From assembly GCF_004361885.1 (NCBI RefSeq), contig NZ_SNWH01000002.1, positions 1 through 64,000 of the forward strand: a stretch of 64,000 nucleotides of DNA, given 5' to 3'. Positions 26,422-35,148 of the stretch are shown piece by piece (positions within the stretch are counted from its first letter, which is position 1; each line of letters opens with the position of its first letter). A program made the position numbers and the translations under genes. Below the pieces are notes generated by a model, which ran no database searches, was not told where the DNA came from, and saw only the letters and a program-made list of their open reading frames with translations. Origin of the DNA: Halomonas ventosae. GTDB lineage: Bacteria; Pseudomonadota; Gammaproteobacteria; Pseudomonadales; Halomonadaceae.

Positions 26422-27663
26422 TTACTCTCCAGAGTTGACTTCACCCCTCACGATGGGAGCGAGCCATTCGCAGAGCGCCTCGTGGGCCTCTCTTCGCTCT
26501 TCAAAATACCCATGCTTGTTATACACCCGGTCCGTCCGGTTCCCAGGCAACTGATTCAGGCAGCGTTGGGCCAGATTGTCATCAAAGCCGAGTTTTCCCA
26601 GCTTGGTTCTGGCCGTACCCCGTAGATCGTGGACGCGGCGCTTGTCGAATGAGAAGAGTTTTTTCTCAAAGAGCTTCTTGAGCGCATGGTTCAGCGTGTT
26701 TTCACACACATGCGGAGTCCGCGCTTTTTTACTAATCCTGCGAGCTGGAAATACCCACTCACTACCGCAAGAACGTACCTTCAGTTCATTCAGCCATTCC
26801 ACTGCGGGCGCTGCCAGAGGGATATCGATGGCCCTTCTCTTTTTGGTCCTTTCCTCGGGCAGGTACCAGATACGGTTCTCCAGATCGAATTCCGACCAAG
26901 GCGCTGCCAGAAGCTCCATTTTTCTCGTACAGGTCGCAATCAACAAAGCACAGGCCAGGTAGTTTTCACGGCTGAACTGCGCCGGAATCACCCGGAGTTT
27001 GGTGAAGAACTCGGTGACTTCGTCTTCATTCATTGGGTAGTTGGCGGCCTTCTCCTCCCCGCCGGCGTCCCTGGGACGGAATGGCGAGGCTGGATTGAAC
27101 CTGGTGACGTCCAATTTGATGCCATGATCAAACAGGTTCCTCAGCAGGCGCATCAAATCATTTGAGAGGGTCGGGCGGGGCTTATTGTCGTCATAGCCAG
27201 TGGCCACGTCCCGCAGGATTTCACTGATATCCACTGGTCGGATCTTTTCAAGTTCCACCTTTCCGATGCGCCAGGCGACCTCACGCTCGTACAGGCTCTT
27301 CTCTTTATGGTGGGAAGCGATTTCTCGTTTGCGAAGCTCGTAGTAGTCGGCGTACAGGTCATTGAGCGTTTTGAAGGGGTTTTGGTTGACCTTCTGCCGC
27401 TCCTGAACCGGGTCAGCACCCTCGCGCTTGATCGCCAACCTCAGCTTCGCCGCCTCATCGCGGGCGTCGGCCAATGACCAGTCGTCCACCTTGCCGATGG
27501 TGTATTCGCGCCGGAGCTTGGTAGCTGGGGTGGTGTAGCGCAGCATCCAGTAAGCGTCGCCGCGCTTCGGGGTCATGAGGTAGAGGCCATTGCCATCGGC
27601 ATGCCGCACGGATGGCTTCTCTTTGATCAGTTTCTTGACGGTCTTGTCGTGTAGCTTGCCCAC
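26422..27663 (-). CDS. int: Tyrosine integrase (P4-like, DUF4102 N-terminus)
   Basis: 413 residues. The N-terminal arm-binding domain (DUF4102-like, DGNGLYLMTPKRG) is followed by a SAM-like core-binding domain and the catalytic domain with CTRKMELLAAPW (Arg), HDLRGTARTKL (His-x-x-Arg) and a C-terminal NKHGYFEERREAHEA (Tyr). It starts with GTG at 27663 with AGGA just upstream. It reads inward from attR 184 bp away. It should recombine the yicC 3' end with the island's attP. Confidence 0.93.
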   Translation of the reverse strand: MGKLHDKTVKKLIKEKPSVRHADGNGLYLMTPKRGDAYWMLRYTTPATKLRREYTIGKVDDWSLADARDEAAKLRLAIKREGADPVQERQKVNQNPFKTLNDLYADYYELRKREIASHHKEKSLYEREVAWRIGKVELEKIRPVDISEILRDVATGYDDNKPRPTLSNDLMRLLRNLFDHGIKLDVTRFNPASPFRPRDAGGEEKAANYPMNEDEVTEFFTKLRVIPAQFSRENYLACALLIATCTRKMELLAAPWSEFDLENRIWYLPEERTKKRRAIDIPLAAPAVEWLNELKVRSCGSEWVFPARRISKKARTPHVCENTLNHALKKLFEKKLFSFDKRRVHDLRGTARTKLGKLGFDDNLAQRCLNQLPGNRTDRVYNKHGYFEERREAHEALCEWLAPIVRGEVNSGE

Positions 27664-27680
27664 TTTCCTGCCTTAAAAAA

Positions 27681-27732
27681 ATTGGGGAGTACAATCTCGC
27701 CGATACAATATAGCGAGAAAACACTCCCCAAT
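27681..27732. promoter_or_regulatory. 52-bp nested dyad upstream of the integrase gene
   Basis: ATTGGGGAGT (27681-27690) and ACTCCCCAAT (27723-27732) are exact inverted repeats. TCTCGC (27695-27700) and GCGAGA (27713-27718) form a second pair inside, and both share the same centre (27706/27707). It lies 18 bp upstream of the int start. It could be a complex operator, an attenuator in the int leader, or part of the integrase/excisionase binding array. Confidence 0.5.
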
Positions 27733-27733
27733 C

Positions 27734-27752
27734 TACTACCCATCACTACCCA
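27734..27752 (+). repeat. Right-end TACTACCCA repeats (arm-site-like)
   Basis: TACTACCCA at 27734-27742 and CACTACCCA at 27744-27752 match the three left-end copies. All are in the same orientation. They lie about 100 bp from the attR core, a distance usual for arm-type integrase sites. Confidence 0.45.
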
Positions 27753-27846
27753 AACTTGGCAGAACTTACACGAACGAGGTGACCGTTAAAATTAAATAAA
27801 CCTCTGATTTTTAATGGACTAAAGAACAACGATGAACACCCAAGAA

Positions 27847-27873
27847 CATCACTCGATATTCTGGATCTGCTCG
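27847..27873 (+). repeat. Right attachment repeat (attR core)
   Basis: This is the second copy of the 27-bp direct repeat. It covers the yicC stop codon (27849-27851), the last codons of yicC and two bases beyond, so integration regenerates an intact yicC. Confidence 0.85.
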
Positions 27874-28712
27874 CGCATCTGTTCGATCAGTACCTTGAGC
27901 TCCACGGCGCAGCGGGTGGTGGCGGCCACCACCGACTTGGATGACAGGGTGTTGGCCTCTCGGTTGAGCTCCTGCATCAAAAAGTCCAGGCGGCGCCCTA
28001 CCGGGCCGGGCTGGCCGAGCTGACGCTCCACCTCGGCGACATGGGTGGCCAGGCGGTCGAGCTCTTCGTCGACGTCGGCCTTGTGGGCGAGCAGCACCAA
28101 CTCGGCCTCGAGCCGCTGCGGGTCCAGCTCGGCGCGGATCGCCCCCAGTCGCTCCAGCAGCTGGGCCCGCTGACGCTCGAGGATCAGGGGCATCAGTTGT
28201 CGCACCTCGGCCACCTGCGCGTTCACCGCCGCTAGCCGTTCACGGATCAGTGCGGCGAGCTTCTCGCCCTCCCGGGCGCGGCCGGCAACCAGGTCGTCCA
28301 GGGCAGCCTGGAACAGCGCCAGCGCCTCTTGCTTGACGGCTTCCATGTCGGGGCCGCGATTCTCCAGTACCCCGGGATGTGTGAGCAGGCTCAGGGCATC
28401 GGGCATGGCCGTTCCGGGGACGCTTTCGCGGATTTCCTCCAGGGCCTTGGCCAATGCCGCCAGGCATCGGCGGTTGACGGTCGGGGCGGCTTCGTCGCCG
28501 GCGGGCTCGAAGCGCAGGGTGCACTCGACCTTGCCGCGGGCCAGTCGCGCGCGCAGCGCCTCACGGAACATCGGCTCCAGGTTGCGCAGCGCCTCCGGCA
28601 GGCGGAAGTGGGGCTCCAGGTGGCGCTGGTTCACGGAGCGCAGCTCGAGCTGCAGGATGCCGGCCGCGGTGTCGCGATCCTGGCGTGAAAAGGCGGTCAT
28701 GCTGTGGGCCAT
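27849..28712 (-). CDS. yicC: YicC-family endoribonuclease
   Basis: 287 residues, the normal length. It has the N-terminal MAHSMTAFSRQDR, the RSVNQRHLEPHFRLPE motif, and the C-terminal DUF1732 region (KADVDEELDRLATHV, FLMQELNREANTLSSK). E. coli YicC is an endoribonuclease linked to turnover of the small RNA RyhB. The ATG at 28712 has GGGAGG 7 nt upstream. Its 3' end is the island's integration site, yet the protein end is preserved. Divergent from rph. Confidence 0.95.
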   Translation of the reverse strand: MAHSMTAFSRQDRDTAAGILQLELRSVNQRHLEPHFRLPEALRNLEPMFREALRARLARGKVECTLRFEPAGDEAAPTVNRRCLAALAKALEEIRESVPGTAMPDALSLLTHPGVLENRGPDMEAVKQEALALFQAALDDLVAGRAREGEKLAALIRERLAAVNAQVAEVRQLMPLILERQRAQLLERLGAIRAELDPQRLEAELVLLAHKADVDEELDRLATHVAEVERQLGQPGPVGRRLDFLMQELNREANTLSSKSVVAATTRCAVELKVLIEQMREQIQNIE

Positions 28713-28858
28713 GGAGCCTCCCGATGACGCGTAGTGTGCAGGGGACGCAGTGTAACCGATTCCCCGGCCAGACCGTGTAGACCAGAGCGTGTAGAATGGC
28801 CGCCATCCTTCAGCGTGACGTCCTGTCACTCTTTGATTTCCGGTTCAAGAGAGGTGCC

Positions 28859-29596
28859 ATGTCTTCACAGATCCGGCGTCCCAGCGGACGCGCCCCCGAC
28901 CAGTCCCGCGAGATCCGTCTCACCCGCGACTATACCCGCCATGCCGAGGGCTCGGTGCTGGTGGAGTTCGGCGACACCAAGGTGCTGTGCAACGCCAGCG
29001 TCGAGGTCGGCGTGCCGCGCTGGCTGCGCGGAAAGAGGCAGGGCTGGGTGACCGCCGAGTACGGCATGCTGCCGCGGGCCACCCACACCCGCGGCAGCCG
29101 CGAGGCGACCCGCGGCAAGCAGGGCGGCCGGACCCTGGAGATCCAGCGGTTGATCGGCCGCTCGCTGCGCGCGGCGGTGAACCTCAAGAAGCTTGGCGAG
29201 TTCACCATCACCGTAGATTGCGATGTCATCCAGGCCGATGGCGGCACCCGTACCGCGTCCATCACCGGCGGCTGCGTGGCGCTGATCGACGCCATCCGCC
29301 ACCTGCAGCGCGAGAAGCTGATCAAGGGCGACCCCTTCCACCAGCTGGTGAGCTCGGTCTCGGTGGGGCTATTCAAGGGACTGCCGGTGGTCGATCTGGA
29401 CTACCCCGAGGACTCCAGCGCCGATACCGACATGAACGTGGTGATGGCCGAGGGCGGTGGGCTGATCGAGGTGCAGGGCACCGCCGAGGCCGGTACCTTC
29501 AGCCGTGCCCAGCTCGATGCCATGCTCGACCTGGCTGAGAAGGCCGGCAACGAGCTGTTCGAGCATCAGCGCGCGGCCTTGGGCATTCGCGGCTGA
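28859..29596 (+). CDS. rph: Ribonuclease PH
   Basis: 245 residues. [19 protein letters not shown] at the start, [13 protein letters not shown], and [11 protein letters not shown] are RNase PH signatures. The enzyme trims nucleotides after the CCA end of tRNA precursors by phosphorolysis. AGAGG precedes the ATG at 28859. It is divergent from yicC and followed by a strong hairpin, after which crc runs in the opposite direction, the usual rph-crc-pyrE neighbourhood. Confidence 0.96.
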   Translation: MSSQIRRPSGRAPDQSREIRLTRDYTRHAEGSVLVEFGDTKVLCNASVEVGVPRWLRGKRQGWVTAEYGMLPRATHTRGSREATRGKQGGRTLEIQRLIGRSLRAAVNLKKLGEFTITVDCDVIQADGGTRTASITGGCVALIDAIRHLQREKLIKGDPFHQLVSSVSVGLFKGLPVVDLDYPEDSSADTDMNVVMAEGGGLIEVQGTAEAGTFSRAQLDAMLDLAEKAGNELFEHQRAALGIRG

Positions 29597-29635
29597 GCCT
29601 GACGGCGGATCAGCACTCAGTGGGGTACCTCAACA

Positions 29636-29666
29636 CATCACGCCGGCCATCGTGGCCGGCGTGATG
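29636..29666. terminator. Strong hairpin between rph and crc
   Basis: CATCACGCCGGCCA (29636-29649) pairs perfectly with TGGCCGGCGTGATG (29653-29666) around a 3-nt loop. It lies between the convergent rph and crc genes and could serve both. No strong T-run follows on either strand. Confidence 0.7.
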
Positions 29667-29703
29667 CGTTCCGGGTGCGGGAACGGCGACGAAGGGGGTG
29701 GGC

Positions 29704-30471
29704 TCAGAGCGTCAGGTCATACTCGACGATCAGTGGGGCGAACTCCGAGAAGGTGGCATCAACGTCGATCCAGGCGTCCACCACGTGGCGCCGGAACTCG
29801 GGGCCCACCACCTGATAGTCGATGCGCCAGCCCTCCTGGCGAGAGCGTGGCACCTCCTGGTCGAGTTTCGGCCACCAGGTGTACTCGCCGGCGTCGCGGT
29901 TGATCTCGCGGAAGGTGTCGATGAAGCCGGTGGGGCCGAACACCTGGTCCATCCAGGCGCGCTCCTCGGGCTTGAAGCCGGGGGTGGCCTGGTGGTCGGC
30001 CCAGTTCTCCAGGTCGATGGTCTTGTGGGCGATGTGCCAGGTGCCGCAGATGATGTACTCGCGCCGCTTGCGGGCCATCTTCGCCAGGTAGTCCTGGTAC
30101 TGGGCCATGAAGGCCTGCTTGGCGGCAACGTCGCTGCCGTCGGGCATCAGGAAGCTGGCGATGCTGAAGCGGTCGTAGTCGGCCTGCAGGAAGCGCGCCT
30201 CATGGTCGCACTGAGGAAAACCCAGGCCGTACATGATCGCCTTGGGGATCTTGCGGCAGTAGAGGCCGACCCCCGAAAAGCCGTCCTGTTCGGCATCCAG
30301 GAAGTAGCCCTCGTAGCCTTCCGGATAGAGGATGCTGTCGTCCAGCTCGAAGCTTTTGGCCTTGAGGTTTTGCACGCAGACGACATCGGCGTCCTGGCCG
30401 GCCAGCCAGTCGAGAAAGCCTCGACCGACGGCCTCGCGGATGCCGTTGACATTGATGGTGGCGATTTTCAT
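29704..30471 (-). CDS. crc: Catabolite repression control protein Crc (ExoIII-fold, non-catalytic)
   Basis: 255 residues with the exonuclease III fold, but the catalytic positions are replaced. Where ExoIII has Glu34 (QE-K) this has VQNLK. Where ExoIII has the GDxNIAH Asp/Asn this has GTWHIAH. Where it ends SDHAPL this has SEFAPL. This loss, the pyrE/rph neighbourhood and segments such as ERAWMDQVFG and YTWWP match Crc of pseudomonads, which with Hfq blocks translation of catabolic mRNAs. Automated pipelines would probably call it xthA. Starts at ATG 30471. Confidence 0.85.
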   Translation of the reverse strand: MKIATINVNGIREAVGRGFLDWLAGQDADVVCVQNLKAKSFELDDSILYPEGYEGYFLDAEQDGFSGVGLYCRKIPKAIMYGLGFPQCDHEARFLQADYDRFSIASFLMPDGSDVAAKQAFMAQYQDYLAKMARKRREYIICGTWHIAHKTIDLENWADHQATPGFKPEERAWMDQVFGPTGFIDTFREINRDAGEYTWWPKLDQEVPRSRQEGWRIDYQVVGPEFRRHVVDAWIDVDATFSEFAPLIVEYDLTL

Positions 30472-30586
30472 ACATGGTCCCTTTTGCGTCGCGCGTGTAT
30501 GATACCCGACGTTTCGACGTTTGGGTAAATGGCCCCGGTCGATAGACGTGATATAGGCCCTTTGGCATGGAGAAAGAGGAGGCCCC

Positions 30587-31276
30587 GTGGCGAACCAGCC
30601 CGGCGCGCAGCGCATGCACGACTACCAGCGGGAGTTCATCGAGTTCGCCATCGAGCAGGGTGTGTTGAGCTTCGGCGAGTTCACCCTGAAGTCCGGTCGG
30701 GTCAGCCCCTACTTCTTCAATGCCGGCCTGTTCCGTACCGGGGGCGCCCTGGCGCGGCTGGGGCGTTTCTATGCCCGCGCCATCCAGGCCAGCGGCCTCG
30801 AGGTCGATGTGCTGTTCGGCCCGGCCTACAAGGGCATCCCGCTGGCGGCCACCACCGCCGTGGCGATGGCCGACCACCATGACCGCGACCTGCCCTATGC
30901 CTTCAATCGCAAGGAGGCCAAGGATCACGGCGAGGGGGGTAACATCGTCGGGGCCGCGCTCGAGGGACGCATCCTGATCATCGACGACGTGATCACCGCC
31001 GGCACCGCCATCCGCGAGGTGATGGGCTTGATCGAGGGTGCGGGCGCCCGGGCGGCCGGCGTGCTGATCGCCCTGGATCGCCAGGAGCGCGGCCGCAACG
31101 AGAACGACCCGCGCAGCGCCATCCAGGAGGTCGAGGCCGCCTACGGCATGCCGGTGGTCAGCATCGTCACCCTCGATCTGGTGCTCGCCTACCTCGAAGA
31201 ACACGCCGGCGAGGCGATGCAGCCCCATGCCGAGGCGATCCGCGCCTACCGCGCGCGCTATGGCGTGGGAGGCTGA
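30587..31276 (+). CDS. pyrE: Orotate phosphoribosyltransferase
   Basis: 229 residues. [16 protein letters not shown] and the PRPP loop [16 protein letters not shown] are diagnostic. It catalyses orotate + PRPP to OMP in pyrimidine synthesis. A GTG start at 30587 with AGGAGG 4 nt upstream is preferred; an ATG nine codons later is possible. Divergent from crc with 115 bp between them. Confidence 0.96.
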   Translation: MANQPGAQRMHDYQREFIEFAIEQGVLSFGEFTLKSGRVSPYFFNAGLFRTGGALARLGRFYARAIQASGLEVDVLFGPAYKGIPLAATTAVAMADHHDRDLPYAFNRKEAKDHGEGGNIVGAALEGRILIIDDVITAGTAIREVMGLIEGAGARAAGVLIALDRQERGRNENDPRSAIQEVEAAYGMPVVSIVTLDLVLAYLEEHAGEAMQPHAEAIRAYRARYGVGG

Positions 31277-31314
31277 GCGTCACGCGGCGTGCGGTAGGCG
31301 CTTGGCGACCGACC

Positions 31315-31340
31315 CTCGGGCCCCGCACACGGGGCCCGAG
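31315..31340. terminator. Hairpin between pyrE and trmL
   Basis: CTCGGGCCCC (31315-31324) pairs perfectly with GGGGCCCGAG (31331-31340) around a 6-nt loop, 38 bp after pyrE. There is no T-run, so it may end pyrE transcription only partly. Confidence 0.55.
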
Positions 31341-31373
31341 TGCATTGCGCGCCCTTCATATCAGGAGTCGTTG

Positions 31374-31892
31374 ATGCTCGACGTGGTGCTCTACCAGCCC
31401 GAGATTCCCCCCAACACCGGCAACCTGATCCGGCTGTGCGCCAACACCGGCTTTCGCCTGCACCTGATCGAGCCGCTGGGCTTCGCGCTGGACGACAAGC
31501 GCCTGCGCCGCGCCGGGCTCGACTACCACGAGTGGGCGCGGGTCCGGGTCCATGCCGACTGGGCGGCCTTCCTGGCAGCGGTGGCCCCGGAGCGGGTCTT
31601 CGCCGTCTCAACCCGCGGACGCACCGGCTATGATGCACCGGCCTATCGCGAGGGGGATGCCCTGGTGTTCGGCCCCGAGACCCGGGGGCTGCCCCAGGCG
31701 CTGCTCGATGCCCTGCCCGAACCCCGGCGCCTGCGCATTCCCATGCTGGCGGCGAGCCGCAGCCTGAACCTCTCCAACGCCTGTGCGGTGGTGGTTTATG
31801 AGGCCTGGCGCCAGCTGGGCTTCGTGGGGTCCGGCCTCCCGGGGGCCGGTTATCCGGACGATGTCATGTCCGCGCCTGCGAGGAACCCTTGA
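31374..31892 (+). CDS. trmL: tRNA (cytidine(34)-2'-O)-methyltransferase TrmL
   Basis: 172 residues of the SPOUT family. [21 protein letters not shown] at the N-terminus, [12 protein letters not shown] and [22 protein letters not shown] are the three conserved motifs of TrmL/YibK, including the trefoil-knot AdoMet site. It methylates the wobble base of tRNA-Leu species. AGGAG precedes the ATG at 31374. Its TGA overlaps the rep start. Confidence 0.95.
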   Translation: MLDVVLYQPEIPPNTGNLIRLCANTGFRLHLIEPLGFALDDKRLRRAGLDYHEWARVRVHADWAAFLAAVAPERVFAVSTRGRTGYDAPAYREGDALVFGPETRGLPQALLDALPEPRRLRIPMLAASRSLNLSNACAVVVYEAWRQLGFVGSGLPGAGYPDDVMSAPARNP

Positions 31893-33940
31893 TGTCCACG
31901 TCCATCGCCAGCCGGCTCGCCGGCCTCAATCCCCGCCAGCAACAGGCCGTGCGCTACATCGATGGCCCCTGCCTGGTGCTGGCCGGGGCGGGCTCCGGCA
32001 AGACCAGCGTGATCACCACCAAGATCGCCTACCTGGTGCAGGAGTGCGGCATGAGCGCTCGGCGCATCGCCGCGGTGACCTTCACCAACAAGGCCGCCCG
32101 CGAGATGAAGGAGCGCGTGGGCAGCATGCTCAAGGGCAAGGAGGGGCATGGGCTGACCGTCTCCACCTTCCATACCCTGGGGCTCAACATCATCCGCAGC
32201 GAGCTCAAGGCGCTGGGCTATCGGCCGGGCTTCTCGCTGTTCGACCCGGAGGATGCCAAGGCGCTGCTGCGCGATCTGATGAACAAGGACGCTCAGGTCG
32301 ACGCCGACCAGATCAACGCCGTGCAGCACCAGATCTCCCAGTGGAAGAACGACCTGGTGCTGCCCGGCCAGGCGCTCTCGCATGCCGCGGACGACGACGC
32401 GCAGTATGCCGCCCGGGTGTTCGAGGCCTATGTGCGCCACCTCAAGGCCTACAACGCCGTGGACTTCGACGACCTGATCCTGCTGCCGGTGGTACTGTTG
32501 CGCGACGATCCTGAGGCGCTGGCTCGCTGGCGGCGCAAGATCCACTACATGCTGGTGGATGAGTATCAGGACACCAACATCAGCCAGTATCTGCTGGTGA
32601 AGCTGCTGATGGGCGAGCGCTCGACCTTCACCGTGGTCGGCGACGACGACCAGTCGATCTACGCCTGGCGGGGTGCGCGCCCCGAGAACCTGGTGACTCT
32701 GGGTGAAGACTTCCCGCGTCTCAAGGTGATCAAGCTGGAGCAGAACTACCGCTCCACCGGCACCATCCTGCGTGCAGCCAACAGCCTGATCAGCAACAAC
32801 CCGCACGTCTACGACAAGACCCTGTGGTCGCAGATGGGCGAAGGAGCGGCGATCCGCGCGGTGGTCAACCGCCACGAGGAGGCCGAGGCCGAGCGCGTGG
32901 CCAGCGAGATCCTCACCCGGCGCATCAAGGAGTCCGCCGAGTGGCGCGACTTCGCGGTGCTCTACCGTGGCAACTTCCAGGCTCGGCTGCTGGAACTCAA
33001 GCTCCAGCACTACCAGATCCCCTACAAGCTCTCCGGTGGCACCTCCTTCTTCTCGCGCAACGAGATCAAGGACGCCATGGCCTACCTGCGGCTGCTGATC
33101 AACCCGGCCGACGACAACGCCTTCCTGCGTATCGTCAACGTGCCGCGGCGCGAGATCGGTCCCGGTACCCTGGAGAAGCTCGCTAACTACGCAAGCGATA
33201 GGGGCAGCTCGTTGTTCGCTGCCTGCCACGAGCTGGGCCTGGAGCAGCAACTGCCGCTGCGGGCCGTGGAGCGGCTAGGCAGGTTTAGCCACTTCATCGA
33301 CGGGGTGCGGCGGCGCATGGACCAGGGCGACGCCATCGAGGCCATCCGCGGCATGCTGCACGAGATAGACTACGAGGCCTGGCTCTACCAGAACGCCAGC
33401 GCCCCGACCATCGCCGAGCGGCGCATGGCCAATGTCTGGGTGCTGGTCGATCAGCTCGAGAAGTCCATGAATCGTGACCCCGAGGACACGGTGAGTACCG
33501 AGACCGAGACCGATGACGTCGAGGCGGCCATCTCGCGGCTGGTGCTGCGCGACATCCTCGAGCAGCAGGCCGAGGATGATGACTCCGACCGCGTGCAGCT
33601 GCTGACCATGCATGCCTCCAAGGGCCTGGAGTTTCCTCACGTCTACCTGATGGGCCTGGAGGAGGCGCTGCTGCCCCACCGCAACGCCATCGAGGCGGGC
33701 ACCGTGGAGGAGGAGCGTCGCCTGGCCTATGTGGGTATCACCCGGGCACGCCGCACTCTGACCCTGACGCTGGCACGCCAGCGCAAGACCTATGGCGAGC
33801 TGATGGACTGCACGCCCAGCCGCTTCCTCGACGAGCTGGGCGAGCTCGAGTGGGAAGGTCGCGCCGACCGCGAGGACCCGGAGAAAAAGCAGGCACGCGG
33901 CCAGGACGCCATCGCGGGACTGCGCTCCTTGCTGGGATGA
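31892..33940 (+). CDS. rep: ATP-dependent DNA helicase Rep
   Basis: 682 residues, UvrD/Rep superfamily 1A. Q motif LNPRQQQAV, Walker A AGAGSGKT, VDEYQDTN, VGDDDQSIYAWRGA, EQNYRST and MHASKGLEF are present. Length and YRPGFSLFDPEDAKALL favour Rep over UvrD/PcrA. It moves 3'-5' on DNA and assists replication forks through protein roadblocks. ATG 31892 overlaps the trmL stop (TGATG); AGGAA lies upstream. Confidence 0.95.
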   Translation: MSTSIASRLAGLNPRQQQAVRYIDGPCLVLAGAGSGKTSVITTKIAYLVQECGMSARRIAAVTFTNKAAREMKERVGSMLKGKEGHGLTVSTFHTLGLNIIRSELKALGYRPGFSLFDPEDAKALLRDLMNKDAQVDADQINAVQHQISQWKNDLVLPGQALSHAADDDAQYAARVFEAYVRHLKAYNAVDFDDLILLPVVLLRDDPEALARWRRKIHYMLVDEYQDTNISQYLLVKLLMGERSTFTVVGDDDQSIYAWRGARPENLVTLGEDFPRLKVIKLEQNYRSTGTILRAANSLISNNPHVYDKTLWSQMGEGAAIRAVVNRHEEAEAERVASEILTRRIKESAEWRDFAVLYRGNFQARLLELKLQHYQIPYKLSGGTSFFSRNEIKDAMAYLRLLINPADDNAFLRIVNVPRREIGPGTLEKLANYASDRGSSLFAACHELGLEQQLPLRAVERLGRFSHFIDGVRRRMDQGDAIEAIRGMLHEIDYEAWLYQNASAPTIAERRMANVWVLVDQLEKSMNRDPEDTVSTETETDDVEAAISRLVLRDILEQQAEDDDSDRVQLLTMHASKGLEFPHVYLMGLEEALLPHRNAIEAGTVEEERRLAYVGITRARRTLTLTLARQRKTYGELMDCTPSRFLDELGELEWEGRADREDPEKKQARGQDAIAGLRSLLG

Positions 33941-33966
33941 TCCCGCTGCGGGCTGCGGCGAGGACT

Positions 33967-33992
33967 TGTGGGAGCGCAGCTTGCTGCGCGAT
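33967..33992 (+). repeat. REP-like element
   Basis: TGTGGGAGCGCAGCTTGCTGCGCGAT follows the pattern of the REP sequences common in Pseudomonas and relatives (GGGAGCG, inner hairpin, GCGAT), written here in two parts: TGTGGGAGCGCAGC and TTGCTGCGCGAT. GCGCAGC pairs with GCTGCGC around TT. It lies just after rep, the usual extragenic position. Confidence 0.6.
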
Positions 33993-34032
33993 AGGGTCGC
34001 TATCTCCGGCTTGAAAGTAGTCGCCATACACA

Positions 34033-34060
34033 AAGCGGGGCGCCTGAAGGCGCCCCGCTT
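34033..34060. terminator. Bidirectional terminator between rep and cytochrome c gene
   Basis: AAGCGGGGCGCC (34033-34044), loop TGAA, and GGCGCCCCGCTT (34049-34060) give a perfect 12-bp GC-rich stem between two convergent genes. Confidence 0.8.
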
Positions 34061-34083
34061 GTCATGGAAACCGACAGCCGTTG

Positions 34084-34527
34084 CTACTTGACGGGGGCAA
34101 TCAGGTGATCGACCGCCGCCTTCACCTCAGCATCGGAGAGGCTGGGGTTGCCGCCCTTGGCGGGCATGGCGTTGAAGCCATTGAGGGCATGATTATAGAG
34201 CATGTCGGTGCCCTTCTCTAGGCGGGCGCTCCACTGCTCGGCGTTGCCGCGCACCGGGGCACCGGCGGCGCCGGTCTCGTGGCAGGCCATGCAGACATTG
34301 TTGTAGATCGCCGCGCCGTCGATGCTGCCACCGGAGGAAGAAGCGCTACCGCTGCCACTACTGGCTGCCATGGCGGTGCCGCAGTCCTCGCCCTGCACGC
34401 AGAGCTCTCCGACGGGCTCTAGGCGTTTTGCGATCGCCGCGCGTTCCATGTCGTTCTGCGCAACGGCGACATCTGCGCTCAGGCCCAGGGTGGCCAGACA
34501 CCCTATGATCAGCTTGCTGGATTTCAC
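34084..34527 (-). CDS. Cytochrome c5-family protein
   Basis: About 147 residues. A Sec signal peptide (KSSKLIIGCLATLGLSADVAVA) precedes a Ser/Gly-rich linker and one class I cytochrome c domain with the heme site CMACH and an axial Met in FNAMPAKGG. It should be a periplasmic electron carrier. The GTG at 34527 is preferred; two further in-frame GTG codons lie upstream (34536, 34533). A Cys pair (CVQGEDC) before the linker is as in c5-like proteins. Confidence 0.85.
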   Translation of the reverse strand: MKSSKLIIGCLATLGLSADVAVAQNDMERAAIAKRLEPVGELCVQGEDCGTAMAASSGSGSASSSGGSIDGAAIYNNVCMACHETGAAGAPVRGNAEQWSARLEKGTDMLYNHALNGFNAMPAKGGNPSLSDAEVKAAVDHLIAPVK

Positions 34528-34751
34528 TCTCACCACCTCTCGACGGTCCTGTCTTCGGGATCACGCTCGGCATCACGTCAGCCGCTGGACGCCACGGCGC
34601 ACATACATATAGTGCTTGCAGTATACCGGCATCACCAACGCCAGGAAAATGCCCCATCCCATCCCATCCCATGGCAAGCGGGATGGCCGCTGGACAGCGG
34701 CAGGGCTGGCGGGTACGATATCGTCCGCCTGGCACCTACCGCCCGGCATGT

Positions 34752-34828
34752 GCGCCCGTAGCTCAGTTGGATAGAGTATCGGCCTCCGAAGCCGAGGGTC
34801 GCAGGTTCGAATCCTGCCGGGCGCGCCA
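34752..34828 (+). tRNA. tRNA-Arg (anticodon CCG)
   Basis: A complete 77-nt cloverleaf. Acceptor GCGCCCG pairs with CGGGCGC, followed by discriminator G and an encoded CCA. The anticodon stem TCGGC/GCCGA closes the loop CTCCGAA with anticodon CCG. The T-arm GCAGG-TTCGAAT-CCTGC is perfect. It reads arginine codon CGG. Confidence 0.97.
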
Positions 34829-35148
34829 CGAATTAAAAGAACGCTGCTATCCCGTCCCCATCTAATAGACCGAGCTATTGGCTCAGTCCTTCGGCTGTTC
34901 GCGCTTTTTCTAGAACAATACCCTCGCCTATCGTACTGCAGCGTATCAGCCGCCCGGTAAGTCAATGCCTCCCCCTGTGAAGAAGGCTTGTCGGTGTATT
35001 TTGCACCGTCACCACCGAACAGAAACGTCTCGAAGCGTAGCTTCAGCAGGCGCATCGCGTGGAAGCCATCGGTCATCTGACCGGCGCCGATCCGCGAGCG
35101 TGTCTTCGAGCAGGTGACGAGCTGGCAGCCGGAGCAACATTTGGCCGC
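34829..35148. other. Intergenic region, nothing recognised
   Basis: 320 bp between tRNA-Arg and the ectD stop. An open frame on the minus strand overlaps the tRNA and looks spurious. No hairpin with a T-run, repeat or gene remnant was recognised with confidence. Confidence 0.5.

Larger units (their letters stand above)
397..27873. mobile_element. Integrated mobilizable genomic island in the yicC 3' end, carrying BREX
   Basis: The segment is flanked by perfect 27-bp direct repeats (397-423 and 27847-27873). It has a tyrosine integrase next to the right repeat, AlpA-type small DNA-binding proteins, a MobI-like mobilization gene and a defence operon. Base composition is visibly lower in G+C than the chromosome to the right. 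No conjugation (type IV secretion) genes are present, so transfer would need a helper element. Vibrio islands mobilized by SXT/R391 elements are known to integrate at the 3' end of yicC; kinship with them is an inference from site and layout. Confidence 0.85.

Noticed and set aside
29704..30471. Exonuclease III (xthA)
   Set aside because: Catalytic Glu, Asp, Asn and His positions are replaced and the rph/pyrE context fits Crc better.
34573..35076. 167-residue minus-strand open frame
   Set aside because: It runs antisense through tRNA-Arg and gives the RPAGFEPATLGFGG-type peptide seen as a false ORF over tRNA genes.
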